Numbered from the stretch's first letter, positions 18,130-27,331 are shown. The stretch: DNA of 64,000 nucleotides from Chitinophaga pollutisoli (GCF_038396755.1 NZ_CP149822.1:992001-1056000), one strand, 5' to 3'. The notes: generated by a model not told the origin, from the letters alone. Translations and numbers: made by a program.

Positions 18130-21100
18130 TCAGAAACGAAGATCAATACCAAAGGAAACTGCGCGCGGCAACGGCGCCACGTTCTGTTGCAGCCCCGACT
18201 CAAGCCCCTGTTCGGGATCATCCGCGTTCAATCGTCTATCCTTTATCGTAAACAGGTTCTGCGTGGCGGCATATACGCGCACCTGCTGCAAACCGGCTTT
18301 CGAGATCAATGTATTCGGCAGGTTGTAGGCCAGCGTTACGTTGCGGCAGCGAAGGAAAGAACCGCTGTACAGGTAATGCGTCGATGGCATGAGGTTCCAG
18401 TCGTTCGTTCTGCCGGCGCCGTGCTCACCCACCACCGCGCGGGGATAGCTGGCCTGGTCGCCGGGCTTTTGCCAGCGGTCGAGCACCCAGGTGGGTTTGT
18501 TGTTGACAACGCCCGTCCAGATATCGAAGTCGTAGTTCCGGTAGTATTGCTCACTGAAATTGTAAATCTTGTTGCCAAAGTTGAAGGCCAGCTGCGTATT
18601 GAGGCTGAAGCCCTTCCAGCCCAGGTCCACCGTGAAGCCGCCGTTCAGTTTCGGCTGGGCAACCGGAACATACACCATATCGAGCTGATTGATCACGCCG
18701 TCTTTATTCGTATCGGCATATACCAGGTCACCCGTTTGCGGATCCACACCCTGCGATTGATACAGTTGCAACATACCTACCGGCTGACCAATCCGCAGCA
18801 CTCCTGCCGGGCTGCCCGGGTAGTATACCCCGAAACCCATGGTGCTGTCGCGCAGTTCGGTTACGCGATTGCGGTTGATATTTGCCACCGCGCTCACTTC
18901 CCAATGGAATGCGCCCGGCTTCCCGCTGAGGGAAACGGCCAGGTCGAGCCCGCGGTTGGTCATGGCGCCGAGGTTCACGCGCTGCGACGTGAAGCCGCCG
19001 CTGGACCAGGGTATTTGCCGGCTGGTGAGCAGCCCGTCGGTTTTCTTTACGTAATATTCAGCGGTGATGGACAGCCGGTTATTGAAGAGGCGGGTCTCCA
19101 GGCCGATGTCGTGCTGTTTGGTCCGCTCCCATCGCAGATCGGGATTGCCGAGTACGGTATTGAGGCGAAGGGCTGGTTCGTTGAGGTAAAGCACGCTGTT
19201 AACGAGGTCCTGCGTATCGTAATGCCCGAGCGGACGGATGTTCCCCGTAATACCGAAGCTGCTGCGCAGTTTCAGGTAACTCAGGGTTTTGTTGCTTCGG
19301 AGGAAGTCTTCGTCGGAGATGATCCAGCCGCCGGATACCGCCGGGAACCAGGCCTGGCGGTTGTTTTTCAGCTTGCTGGTACCATCGCGGCGGAGGCTGA
19401 GGCTGAGGAGGTATTTACCTTCCCAGCTCATGTTGGAACGCAGGAAGTAAGACTCGGAATATTCCTCATAAAATCGGTTGCCGCTGTTGTAGAAGTTGGT
19501 GGAGATGGAAGCGTTGGCCGGTTTCCACAAGCCCTCGATCATCGGGAAGCCCTGCAGGTTCTTGACGCCTACGCGGTATTGGTTGCCGGTGAATTCCTGT
19601 CCGAGCAGCACATCCGCTTTCAGCGCGCTGTATGTGAACCGGTAGGTCAGCACGTTGTTGAGCGTATAACGGAGACCGTTATTTTGTGTTTCCTTGTAAT
19701 CGCCTTTGGTGCCCAGACCGCCATAGCTAAACGGCGACAAGAATTCCACCAGGTTGCTTTCGCTCCGCGATCCGGCGATCATGGAACGGAAGCTAAAATT
19801 CTTGCTGAGCGTGGCTTCCGCGAAGAAATTACCGGTATAGTTCCAGTTGTCTTTAGTATTGTCGTGGAAGAAGCGCAGCGCGCCTAAAGGATGTTCCTGG
19901 AAGCCATGCCAGTAATCCCAGGTGCCGTCGGGATTTGTTTTGATGGAATCGGGCGTATCCGGGCGGGCGGAGATACCGGCGCCGAGGGCTTCCGCCAATC
20001 CGTCATATTTCACTTTTGAAATCGCCACGTCCATTCCCGCTTTCAGCCAGCGGTTCACTTTCTGGGTGACGGCCAGCTTGCCGGTGTAGCGGTCGAGGCG
20101 GCCGTTGCCCACGGCATTGGCTTCGCCAAACTTCCCAAAGGAGAAATAATAACTGGTCTGGTTGCTGCCGCCGGCCACGCTGAGCTGGATATTGCTGAGC
20201 GGCGCGCGGGAAGGCTTCACGCGGTCGAGCCAGTTGATATCATCCTTACCCATTTGCAGTTCGTTGATCTGCAGGTTGAGCATGTCTTTCTCCCCGCGCA
20301 GCGATGGTGCTTCCGTTGGGTCTAAATTCCCGGCCAGGCGCTTGTCGATATCGCTGATCCGGTTGTTACGCGCCTCTTTGAACATCATCGCGTATTCGGA
20401 ACTGTTCAGCGGGCGGTAAGAAAAAGACGACAAGTTGTAGCCAGTGTAAGCGTTCAGGTTGACAACTGGCCTGGCGCCGAAAGAACCTTTCTTGGTGGTG
20501 ATGAGGATTACGCCTTGCGCGCCGCGCGCACCATAGATCGCGGCGGAAGCCGCATCTTTCAGGACTTCCATCGAGGCGATGTCTTGCGGATTGAGGTTGA
20601 ACATGCTGAAATTGGCGTTATCGCCCGCGGGGCCCGCGTCAATCACCAACCCGTCGACCACGATCAGCGGATTGGAACCGGTGCCGGTCACGTTGTTCTG
20701 GATGGTCTGAACACCCCGGATCGTAAAGTTCGGCATGGAACCCGGCGTGGAACCGGTATTGGAAACGGACAGCCCCGCCACGCGGCCCTGCAGGGCGGAG
20801 ATGGGGTTGTTCACCATGTTCTCTTCCGGCTTCAGCGCGCCCACTTTCCCGATGGAGCCCGACAGCTCGCGCTTCTGCTGGGTGCCGTAGCCCACCACAA
20901 TCACTTCATTGAGACGCGAACCGCCCGATTGCAGCGGTAATTGCAGCACCATGGGGCTGCGGTCCTTCACTGGGAATTCCATTTGCCGGTAGCCCAGCGA
21001 AGTAATTACCAGCACTTCACCTTCGGAGGCGGTAACACTGAACTGTCCGTCTTCATTGGTGATGGCGCCCCTGCCCGTGCCTTTGACGATCACGGTGGCG

Positions 21101-21570
21101 CCGATGACTGGGTTGCCATCATCACCCAGCACCCGGCCCTGCGCCACGAACGAGGTGTCTGCAACAGGCTGTGGTGCGGGCTGGATGAGGATTTTGTTAT
21201 CTACCTGGCGGAAGGAAAGGGCGTGTGGACTCAGCAGCTGTTCGAGCACGGCGGCGAGGTTGCGTTTGCCTTCGGGAAGGCTGAGATGACGGATGTGGCC
21301 CACGTCCGACTTGCGGTACATGAAGCGGAAGGCCGTCTGGCTTTCTATCTGCTTAAAGGCCTCCAGCAATGGCGCGTCTTTCAGCGACATGCTGACCGTT
21401 TGCCCGTCGAGCCGCTGCGCTTTGGCGGTGGCGGCCGTGAGGATCTGGGCGGTGACGGCGATCAGTAAAAAAGACAATAACGAAATACGCATACATCGAT
21501 ACAGAAAAGGCGCTACGGGCAGCCTGGGGAAAGCGTGGACGCTTCCCGCTGCGAGTGCGGAAAAATTCAT
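18130..21570 (-). CDS. SusC/RagA-family TonB-dependent transporter with STN domain (locus 1)
   Basis: Outer-membrane TonB-dependent importer of 1146 residues. After the signal region (LLSFLLIAVTAQILTAATAKAQ) comes an STN domain (about 50-125: VSMSLKDAPLLEAFKQIESQ), a carboxypeptidase-like regulatory domain (VLGDDGNPVIGATVIVKGTG), the TonB-box region and plug (NEVIVVGYGTQQKRELSGSI, LKDAASAAIYGARGAQGVIL), then the barrel ending GIDLRF. The STN domain fits signalling to the FecR protein encoded upstream. The nearest in-frame start is ATG 21570. It is followed by susD in the same unit. No degradative enzymes are adjacent, so the substrate cannot be inferred. Confidence 0.95.
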   Translation of the reverse strand: MNFSALAAGSVHAFPRLPVAPFLYRCMRISLLSFLLIAVTAQILTAATAKAQRLDGQTVSMSLKDAPLLEAFKQIESQTAFRFMYRKSDVGHIRHLSLPEGKRNLAAVLEQLLSPHALSFRQVDNKILIQPAPQPVADTSFVAQGRVLGDDGNPVIGATVIVKGTGRGAITNEDGQFSVTASEGEVLVITSLGYRQMEFPVKDRSPMVLQLPLQSGGSRLNEVIVVGYGTQQKRELSGSIGKVGALKPEENMVNNPISALQGRVAGLSVSNTGSTPGSMPNFTIRGVQTIQNNVTGTGSNPLIVVDGLVIDAGPAGDNANFSMFNLNPQDIASMEVLKDAASAAIYGARGAQGVILITTKKGSFGARPVVNLNAYTGYNLSSFSYRPLNSSEYAMMFKEARNNRISDIDKRLAGNLDPTEAPSLRGEKDMLNLQINELQMGKDDINWLDRVKPSRAPLSNIQLSVAGGSNQTSYYFSFGKFGEANAVGNGRLDRYTGKLAVTQKVNRWLKAGMDVAISKVKYDGLAEALGAGISARPDTPDSIKTNPDGTWDYWHGFQEHPLGALRFFHDNTKDNWNYTGNFFAEATLSKNFSFRSMIAGSRSESNLVEFLSPFSYGGLGTKGDYKETQNNGLRYTLNNVLTYRFTYSALKADVLLGQEFTGNQYRVGVKNLQGFPMIEGLWKPANASISTNFYNSGNRFYEEYSESYFLRSNMSWEGKYLLSLSLRRDGTSKLKNNRQAWFPAVSGGWIISDEDFLRSNKTLSYLKLRSSFGITGNIRPLGHYDTQDLVNSVLYLNEPALRLNTVLGNPDLRWERTKQHDIGLETRLFNNRLSITAEYYVKKTDGLLTSRQIPWSSGGFTSQRVNLGAMTNRGLDLAVSLSGKPGAFHWEVSAVANINRNRVTELRDSTMGFGVYYPGSPAGVLRIGQPVGMLQLYQSQGVDPQTGDLVYADTNKDGVINQLDMVYVPVAQPKLNGGFTVDLGWKGFSLNTQLAFNFGNKIYNFSEQYYRNYDFDIWTGVVNNKPTWVLDRWQKPGDQASYPRAVVGEHGAGRTNDWNLMPSTHYLYSGSFLRCRNVTLAYNLPNTLISKAGLQQVRVYAATQNLFTIKDRRLNADDPEQGLESGLQQNVAPLPRAVSFGIDLRF

Positions 21571-21597
21571 ACTTTAGTGTTTGCAGGTGAATAAATG

Positions 21598-21684
21598 CCC
21601 GTTGACGCGGGCTTTTTACAATCTGGGCCGTTGCGCAATTTCCCGTTGCGCAGGGCCGCGACCTCTGCTCCGGCAGAGGTTTTT
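21598..21684 (+). terminator. Two plus-strand terminator-like hairpins in the fecR-susC gap of locus 1
   Basis: GCCCG-TTGACG-CGGGC followed by TTTTT (21598-21617), and the perfect stem ACCTCTGC-TCCG-GCAGAGGT followed by T run (21661-21684), both lie in the 171-bp gap. Their T tracts point along the plus strand, opposite to the surrounding genes. Between them the 10-mer CCGTTGCGCA occurs twice. Confidence 0.55.
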
Positions 21685-21741
21685 TCGTTTACGGAGGCGG
21701 GATGATGACGTTCATACGGTGATTCTGGTTGTGCCGTTCGG

Positions 21742-22707
21742 TTACGGCCTGTAAATAATAACGGTCTTTTGTATGCTGTCTAAAGTGTATGATGCCTGGT
21801 TGAAGGCGCAAATACTCTTGAGGGCCTGTTCCAGCGATTCCCGGCTGCCGAAAATCGTGGAGAAGCGTTGTTCGCGCAGGGCTTCGTCGGGGATGGCGAT
21901 GCTGTAGCCGAAGCGGTTTTCGAGGAGGCGTGCGGCCTGGAGGAGCGTAACATCGTCGAACAGGAGATCCTGCTGCTGCCATTCCGGGGCCTGCCGGGCG
22001 GTTTGCTGGCGGGATTCGCCGGCGGTGTAAACGATTTGCTGATGGGCGGTCAGCTCCCCGAGGGACTTCCTTTCATCTTCCACCCGCACCCTGCCTTTAA
22101 ATACGGTTACAGTTACATCACCTTCACCGGCGGCCGCCACTTCGAAAGTGGTGCCCAGTACTGTAGTCTGCAATCCGCCCGCATGCACGACGAACGGCTG
22201 GCCGGTTTGTTGCTCCACGGTAAAGAGGGCCTTCCCTTCCAGGTACACTTCCCTTTTATCTTTATTGGCGAAAGAACCGGGATAACGCAACTTGCTGCCG
22301 GTGCTCACCAGCACGGTAGAACCATCGGGCAGGGCAATGAGGTTGTTTTCGGCTTTGGGCTGGACGGACTGGTCTGCCGCCGCGATGTCCGGTGATGCCG
22401 GAGAGGGCCTTAGCAGCAGGTAAGCGGCCGTTGCCGCGCCAACCAGCACCAGCACGGCGGCGGCGGCTTTCCAGCGCAGGAAGTGAGGCCTGCGGCGGAC
22501 AGGCGCCTGTTGCGCGGCGATTTGCCGGAGGATGTTGCGGTGCATCAGGCCGGCGAGTTTTTCGCGTTCTTCATCGGTGAGCAGCGGTGTAACATCGGGC
22601 TGCGAACCGAAAGCGTCGTAGCTGTCGAGCAGGAAGCGCTCCTCCTCTGGTGAGGCAGTGCCTTGCTGGTATTTTTGCAGTATTTCGAGGAAATACGAGT
22701 GGTCCAT
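21742..22707 (-). CDS. FecR-family anti-sigma factor (locus 1)
   Basis: Single-pass inner-membrane regulator of the adjacent ECF sigma factor, 321 residues. A short cytoplasmic region (MDHSYFLEILQKYQQGTASP) is followed by a membrane helix (LRWKAAAAVLVLVGAATAAYLLL, split here by a variable edge), then the periplasmic FecR domain (LIALPDGSTVLVSTGSKLRYPGSF, REVYLEGKALFTVEQ, PFVVHAGGLQTTVLGTTFEV) and the C-terminal STN-like DUF4974 (LLFDDVTLLQAARLLENRFG). The ATG at 22707 was chosen because it matches the family start. It lies 51 nt after the sigma gene and 171 nt before susC. Confidence 0.92.
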   Translation of the reverse strand: MDHSYFLEILQKYQQGTASPEEERFLLDSYDAFGSQPDVTPLLTDEEREKLAGLMHRNILRQIAAQQAPVRRRPHFLRWKAAAAVLVLVGAATAAYLLLRPSPASPDIAAADQSVQPKAENNLIALPDGSTVLVSTGSKLRYPGSFANKDKREVYLEGKALFTVEQQTGQPFVVHAGGLQTTVLGTTFEVAAAGEGDVTVTVFKGRVRVEDERKSLGELTAHQQIVYTAGESRQQTARQAPEWQQQDLLFDDVTLLQAARLLENRFGYSIAIPDEALREQRFSTIFGSRESLEQALKSICAFNQASYTLDSIQKTVIIYRP

Positions 22708-22758
22708 ATCAGTAAGACAGCCCAAAAGCATTAGCCCCATCCGGCCGGAAAATATTTT

Positions 22759-23331
22759 TTACGGCAATATGGACCAGCACATGGCGCCGAGGGTAGCCCT
22801 GAGCCTGGCGAGCGCTTTCCCCAGTTGGTTTTGGACGGTTTTGCGGGAGATATTGAGGAGCGCGGCGATCTCGTCCGGGGTGGCGCCGTCATTATAGCGG
22901 AGGCGGAAAATTTCCTGGCGGCCCGGCGGGAGGGCGTCTACCAGGGCGTGGTAGGATTTCAGCCATTCGTTGCGGCGGGCGAGGGCATCGGCGCCTTCGC
23001 CGCCGGAAGCGGATTCGGCGAAGAGGTCTTCCATGGGCAGGAAGCGTTGCTGCGATGCGAGATGGTTGAGTACGCGGTTGCGGACGGAGGTGTGGATATA
23101 GGCGGGGAGATGGAGAATGTGGAGATCAGCGCGGCGGTTCCAGAGCTGGAGGAAGAAATCCTGGGTAACGTCCTGCGCGGCGGCGGGATCGTTCAGGCGT
23201 TTGAAGGCGGCATTGTACGCGGGTTGCCAGTAGCGTTGGTAAAGGGCGTTAAATGCCTCCATGCTGCCGTCTTTCAGCGAACGCAGCAATTCCGCGTCGC
23301 CCAGGTCCTTATATGCGCCTGCATCCCCCAT
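22759..23331 (-). CDS. ECF RNA polymerase sigma factor (locus 1)
   Basis: Sigma-70 family extracytoplasmic-function factor of 190 residues, expected to drive the SusC/D genes of locus 1 when released by the FecR protein. Region 2 is DGSMEAFNALYQRYWQPAYN to AAAQDVTQDFFLQLW, and region 4 is LPPGRQEIFRLRYNDGATPDEIAALLNISRKTVQNQLGKALARLR with a clear helix-turn-helix. The start at ATG 23331 (MGDAGAYKDLGDAELLRSL) fits the family, whereas the longer open frame upstream does not. It is divergent from dapD. Confidence 0.93.
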   Translation of the reverse strand: MGDAGAYKDLGDAELLRSLKDGSMEAFNALYQRYWQPAYNAAFKRLNDPAAAQDVTQDFFLQLWNRRADLHILHLPAYIHTSVRNRVLNHLASQQRFLPMEDLFAESASGGEGADALARRNEWLKSYHALVDALPPGRQEIFRLRYNDGATPDEIAALLNISRKTVQNQLGKALARLRATLGAMCWSILP

Positions 23332-23390
23332 GAATAATGTAGCCTGTCGGATAAAAATACGTTTTCTACCCCAACTGTGCACGATTATAT

Positions 23391-23398
23391 TATTTTTG
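23391..23398 (+). promoter_or_regulatory. Candidate -7 element of the dapD promoter
   Basis: TATTTTTG fits the Bacteroidota -7 consensus TAnnTTTG and ends 20 nt before the dapD ATG. No convincing -33 element is visible. Confidence 0.4.
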
Positions 23399-23418
23399 CG
23401 GAAAACAAGCATAACACA

Positions 23419-24231
23419 ATGGATATTCAGCAACAGATCCAGGCTGCGTGGAACGACCGCAGCCTTTTGCAGCAGACGCAATATTCCGACGCCGTAAAAT
23501 CAGTGATCGAAGCCGTTGACAAGGGCAAGCTTCGCGTGGCGGAGCCGGCTGAAGGCGGCTGGAAGGTGAACGAATGGGTAAAACAGGCGATCCTGATGTA
23601 TTTCGCGATTCAGCCGATGGAAACGATGGAAGTACCTCCTTTCGAGTTCTACGATAAAATGAAGCTGAAAACCAACTATAAGGAACTGGGCGTTCGCGTG
23701 GTACCTCATGCCGTGGCGCGTTATGGCGCTTTCATCGCGAAAGGCGCTATCCTCATGCCTTCTTATGTAAATATCGGCGCATATGTGGATGAAGGAACGA
23801 TGGTGGACACCTGGGCAACGGTAGGTTCCTGCGCGCAGATCGGCAAGCACGTTCACCTGAGCGGCGGCGTAGGCATCGGCGGCGTACTGGAGCCCCTGCA
23901 GGCCAGCCCCGTGATCATTGAAGACGGCGTATTTGTAGGTTCCCGCTGCATCGTGGTGGAAGGCGTTCACGTGGAAAAAGAAGCCGTACTGGGCGCCAAC
24001 GTGGTGCTGACACAGTCAACCAAGATCATCGACGTGAGCGGTCCCGAGCCGATCGAGTACAAAGGCCGCGTACCGGCCCGCAGCGTGGTGATCCCCGGCA
24101 CTTATACCAAGAAGTTCCCTGCCGGCGAGTACCAGGTTTCCTGCGCGCTGATCATCGGTCAGCGTAAAGCAAGCACCGACCTTAAAACGAGCCTGAACGA
24201 CACCCTCCGCGAATTCAATGTTGCGGTGTAA
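23419..24231 (+). CDS. dapD: 2,3,4,5-tetrahydropyridine-2,6-dicarboxylate N-succinyltransferase
   Basis: Third-branch enzyme of lysine/diaminopimelate synthesis: transfers succinyl from succinyl-CoA to tetrahydrodipicolinate. The 270 residues match the family length. The N-terminal helical domain (IQAAWNDRSLL) leads to the left-handed beta-helix of hexapeptide repeats (GAILMPSYVNIGAYVDEGTM, VGSCAQIGKHVHLSGGVGIGGVLEP), with the conserved catalytic region VFVGSRCIVVEGV. The ATG at 23419 was preferred over a GTG at 23377 because it gives the usual N-terminus and leaves room for the promoter. A terminator follows 19 nt after the stop. Confidence 0.97.
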   Translation: MDIQQQIQAAWNDRSLLQQTQYSDAVKSVIEAVDKGKLRVAEPAEGGWKVNEWVKQAILMYFAIQPMETMEVPPFEFYDKMKLKTNYKELGVRVVPHAVARYGAFIAKGAILMPSYVNIGAYVDEGTMVDTWATVGSCAQIGKHVHLSGGVGIGGVLEPLQASPVIIEDGVFVGSRCIVVEGVHVEKEAVLGANVVLTQSTKIIDVSGPEPIEYKGRVPARSVVIPGTYTKKFPAGEYQVSCALIIGQRKASTDLKTSLNDTLREFNVAV

Positions 24232-24250
24232 CGACAGTACAATATCCTTC

Positions 24251-24275
24251 AAAAGCCGCGCTGGTCGCGGCTTTT
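24251..24275 (+). terminator. Terminator after dapD
   Basis: The stem AAAAGCCGCG / CGCGGCTTTT with loop CTGGT and a T5 tail lies 19 nt after the dapD stop. Confidence 0.85.
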
Positions 24276-24306
24276 TCATTTTCTATCAAACTTTTTCTTG
24301 CCAGAA

Positions 24307-24337
24307 TTTGGAAATATTGAGAAACTACGTACATTTG
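24307..24337 (+). promoter_or_regulatory. Promoter of tRNA-Leu
   Basis: TTTG at 24307-24310 and TACATTTG at 24330-24337 are separated by exactly 19 nt, a full match to the Bacteroidota -33/-7 pattern TTTG-N19-TAnnTTTG. The tRNA begins 23 nt downstream. Confidence 0.8.
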
Positions 24338-24360
24338 CACTCCCTGACACAAAAAGGAAT

Positions 24361-24444
24361 GCCCAGATGGCGAAATTGGTAGACGCACTGTGTTCAGGTC
24401 GCAGCGCCGGCAACGGTGTGCTGGTTCGAATCCAGTTCTGGGCA
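24361..24444 (+). tRNA. tRNA-Leu, anticodon CAG
   Basis: Class II tRNA. The acceptor stem GCCCAGA pairs with TCTGGGC, and the discriminator base is A (24444). The anticodon stem CTGTG/CGCAG holds the loop TTCAGGT, so the anticodon is CAG and reads CUG. A long variable arm (CGCCGGCAACGGTG region) and a T arm with GGTTCGAAT are present. The CCA end is not encoded (next bases CTC), so the cca enzyme of this window must add it. Leu identity agrees with the long variable arm and A73. Confidence 0.95.
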
Positions 24445-24486
24445 CTCGGAAAAAGGCAAATCGGTTTAGGCTGATTTGTCTTTTTT
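24431..24486 (+). repeat. tRNA-Leu 3' end plus terminator; left copy of a 56-bp near-repeat
   Basis: These bases cover the last 14 nt of tRNA-Leu and its terminator (AAAAAG-x-CAAATC stem with T6). They align without gaps to 44997-45052 with 50 of 56 identities. The last 30 positions (24457-24486) are identical in both copies. The spacing is 20,566 bp. Confidence 0.85.
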
Positions 24487-24529
24487 GTTTTAACCTGGCA
24501 TGATAGCTGTGCGAACATACGCTGCTTCA

Positions 24530-24570
24530 TCAAAAAGCCGCACCCATCAAAAGATGAGCGCGGCTTTTTT
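24530..24570. terminator. Terminator of Sus locus 2 (bidirectional)
   Basis: AAAAAGCCGC pairs with GCGGCTTTTT around an inner CATC/GATG pairing. The A run on the left provides a T run for the minus-strand operon, whose last gene stops at 24585. Confidence 0.75.
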
Positions 24571-24584
24571 GATTAAAACAGTGT

Positions 24585-25991
24585 CTATTTACGGGCCATT
24601 TCTACCATTTGCGCTACTTCTTCCGCAGCCGCTTCTGCTTTACCCGAAAAGCCTGATACACTAAACCGTATCCTGCCTTTTCCGTCAATTATGAACTTAG
24701 CAGGAATCCCTCCCACCTTAAAGGCATCCGCAGCTGGGCTACGCTTGGTGGAAGCGTCCTTCATATCCATATAGAGATCGAATGTATAGTTACGCTTGTT
24801 CAGGAAATTTCGTGCGTCCGTAAGTGGATCGGATACATTTTCCCAGCAATGAATAAACAGGAACTTTACATCCGGATCATTGGCATACCGGTTCGCCGCC
24901 ATTTGCATGGCGGGAAAAGACTCCACGCAGGGGCCGCACCAGGTCGCCCAAAAATCCAGTACGATCGTCTTTCCCCTAAAATCCGCCAATGAAACTTTCT
25001 TGCCGTTCACATCCGTCACCGTAAAATCCGGCGCGACTTCGTTGATCAGCAATGTAGCCACATGGGCCTTTATCGTATCGATAAAATCCTTTTGCAATTC
25101 TGCGATATAAGCATCGACGTCTTTCCCGGGATGCAGGTGTGTGTAGGCCTTCCTTACCTGGTCGACGTACCGCCTCTCAAATTTCCCCTCTTTTACAGCC
25201 CTGGCCAGCACCGGCAGCGCCTCCTCGTATTCTCCGTTCAGGCTCGACAAAAAGGCATAATTCTCCACCAGCACCTCATCTCTTTCGCCGATGTTGTTGT
25301 AGGCCTCGGCGGTATACTTATAAGCCTCATCGTTGTTGCCCGCTTTGAAAAGCAACTTCGCGTAGGTATTAATATAGCCGTAATACATCGCCCGGGGATC
25401 TATTTTCATTACCGATTCCTGCGCCGGCTCTTCCTTTATTTTCTTCACCATTTCCAGGTTCTTAGCGGCAATACGCAACGCGGTGGCGTTGTCGAAATCA
25501 GCAATAATCTCAAGCGCCTGTACCAATCCTGCCACTTTCGCAGCAGGAACTGCTATCATATTGATATACCGCATCATTTTAGCCGTATCTGGCTTTTCTG
25601 CATATTGGCATGCTACCAAAGTCTTCTCGATATCCAGGTTTACGCCGGGATATTCCCTCATCATCGACCGGAGCAAACGCTCCCCTTCCAGCGCACTGGT
25701 TAGTTTCACAAATGGTTTCAGCCGCGCCATCATGGCAGCCTGGCTTTCCGGATACCTTTTGATGAGACGCTTCGAGTAAATGGTTCTTTTTGCGGAATCC
25801 TCCGCGTAAAATTGAATTAGAACCGACAGGTCTTCGGCACTGCCATTCTCCAGCTTTTTTATTTTCGCCTGTAACGCGGGTTGGCTTTTCTCCGCCTTTA
25901 ATGCTACCAGCTGCGGATTCTCTTCAGACTGCAGCTGGGCCATTATGTTTGTTGAAACCAGCAGCAGGACTATTATTATCAAATTTCTCAT
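24585..25991 (-). CDS. TlpA-like thioredoxin-fold protein with long N-terminal domain (locus 2)
   Basis: Exported thiol-disulfide protein of 468 residues. The signal peptide MRNLIIIVLLLVSTNIMAQ is followed by about 300 residues of helical, TPR-like sequence (EAYKYTAEAYNNIGERDEVLVENYAFLSSL in pieces) without a family I can name. A C-terminal thioredoxin domain (about 325-465) has VAPDFTVTDVNGKKVSLADF, the redox site ATWCGPCVESFP, and the cis-Pro segment GIPAKFIIDG. It is the last gene of locus 2. Its partner or substrate is unknown. Confidence 0.87.
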   Translation of the reverse strand: MRNLIIIVLLLVSTNIMAQLQSEENPQLVALKAEKSQPALQAKIKKLENGSAEDLSVLIQFYAEDSAKRTIYSKRLIKRYPESQAAMMARLKPFVKLTSALEGERLLRSMMREYPGVNLDIEKTLVACQYAEKPDTAKMMRYINMIAVPAAKVAGLVQALEIIADFDNATALRIAAKNLEMVKKIKEEPAQESVMKIDPRAMYYGYINTYAKLLFKAGNNDEAYKYTAEAYNNIGERDEVLVENYAFLSSLNGEYEEALPVLARAVKEGKFERRYVDQVRKAYTHLHPGKDVDAYIAELQKDFIDTIKAHVATLLINEVAPDFTVTDVNGKKVSLADFRGKTIVLDFWATWCGPCVESFPAMQMAANRYANDPDVKFLFIHCWENVSDPLTDARNFLNKRNYTFDLYMDMKDASTKRSPAADAFKVGGIPAKFIIDGKGRIRFSVSGFSGKAEAAAEEVAQMVEMARK

Positions 25992-26035
25992 AATTATACT
26001 CGATTTCCGTGCATGAATGCTATCTATGATTCCAT

Positions 26036-27331
26036 TTAGTTTTTGGCAACGCCATTCCGCGCCTTAACAATTTCCACCATAGCTTTCAGCTTGTAATATT
26101 CCCTGTCAGTGGAACCTGCGTAACCAACTGCGTAGAATCGGATATTTCCCATGGGATCGTAAATGATCTTAGTGGGCGTTCCATTGATATTGAACGCCGT
26201 ATTCGGCTCATCGCGCAATACGTCCAGGGTAATCCCCCTTCTGGCCACAAATACTTTGACAGTCGGAAGATCCTCAAACAAATTGACTACATACAGGTTA
26301 AACGGCTCATTCTTGTAATCTGCTACGACCCGCTCAAAGCCGCTGAACGCCGCCACACAGGGGGTGCAACCGGTTGACCAGAAATCCAGCACCAGGATTT
26401 TCCCGGCATGATCAGCGAACTTCACCTCCCGCTCTGCCAGGTTCGTCAAGACAATATCCTTCACAGGCTTGTCGGCGTCAAATAGCGTCAACTGTTCTCC
26501 GCCTCCATCAGGACTCGGAAATACACCCTTGATGGTCTTCATTTCGCCCGCGATATATGTTTTTTCAACTTCCTGATAATACTTTTGATAGGCTTCGTCC
26601 TGGAGTGATTTGACGAGCTCGTCGACGCCATTCGTGTTTCCGTGCACCTTCTTGTAAATATCTTTGTACACAGAAACCATTTTGGGGTTGGAATCCGCGT
26701 TGCGGAGGGCTTTGGTCAGTGTATCGAGGGCTCCTTTGTTTTCCCCGGCTGCAGATAAAATCAGGCAATAGCGGGTGAGATATTTCGATTTTGAATCTTT
26801 GAAATACTTCATTTCCCTGGCATTATCTGTTTGCTCACCCGATTTGGCGATATTTCTCATCGCCAAATCCATATTCCCCAACTTTGCGTTGGCCAGGGCA
26901 TTTACTTCCAGCAGCACCTGCGTTCTGCTCACCCCGTCACTCAATTCACCTTTCTCCAGTTTTTCCAATAGTTCCCTGGACGCCTGTTCAACGACCTTAA
27001 TGTGCTTATTCTCATCTACCAGGTATTCCAGCGTATAGGTCAGATCAACGAGCCTGATGACCGAAAACCTGGGGTTTGTACGCATGTAATATTCATACCG
27101 CCCGATATTGCCCTTCGTCAACCAACCGATCGCCAGTTGCGAACGGCATTCATTGTCTGTTTCGGGCTTCATTTTACCCGGCAGGCTTTGCCGGATCATC
27201 TCATTATAGTACTTCTCCTGTTCCCCGATGTCGGCGATCAGGTTAAAGTCCTCAAGGGTAAGTTTCCTTTCTGTTTGCTGCTGCGCGAAAGCAGTGCTGG
27301 AGAGCAACAGTAATACGATTAGCTTTTTCAT
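26036..27331 (-). CDS. TlpA-like thioredoxin-fold protein with CTPC motif (locus 2)
   Basis: Exported protein of 431 residues, related in layout to its downstream neighbour. The signal peptide is MKKLIVLLLLSSTAFAQ. The N-terminal part is helical (LLEKLEKGELSD, VNALANAKLGNMDLAMRNI). The thioredoxin domain shows FADHAGKILVLDFWSTGCTPCVAAF and the cis-Pro loop NINGTPTKIIYDP. The active site is GCTPC in place of the usual WCGPC, so redox potential or role may differ. The ATG at 27331 was chosen over one six codons upstream because it begins a standard signal peptide. Confidence 0.85.
   Translation of the reverse strand: MKKLIVLLLLSSTAFAQQQTERKLTLEDFNLIADIGEQEKYYNEMIRQSLPGKMKPETDNECRSQLAIGWLTKGNIGRYEYYMRTNPRFSVIRLVDLTYTLEYLVDENKHIKVVEQASRELLEKLEKGELSDGVSRTQVLLEVNALANAKLGNMDLAMRNIAKSGEQTDNAREMKYFKDSKSKYLTRYCLILSAAGENKGALDTLTKALRNADSNPKMVSVYKDIYKKVHGNTNGVDELVKSLQDEAYQKYYQEVEKTYIAGEMKTIKGVFPSPDGGGEQLTLFDADKPVKDIVLTNLAEREVKFADHAGKILVLDFWSTGCTPCVAAFSGFERVVADYKNEPFNLYVVNLFEDLPTVKVFVARRGITLDVLRDEPNTAFNINGTPTKIIYDPMGNIRFYAVGYAGSTDREYYKLKAMVEIVKARNGVAKN

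Noticed and set aside
18100..19887. 595-codon plus-strand frame opposite susC of locus 1
   Set aside because: Shadow of the SusC coding sequence; no start context, domain or codon pattern of its own. The same applies to 41053-42084 opposite susC of locus 3.
24276..24533. Minus-strand frames across tRNA-Leu
   Set aside because: They run through a perfect tRNA gene and its terminator; the translation is an artefact often seen over tRNA genes.
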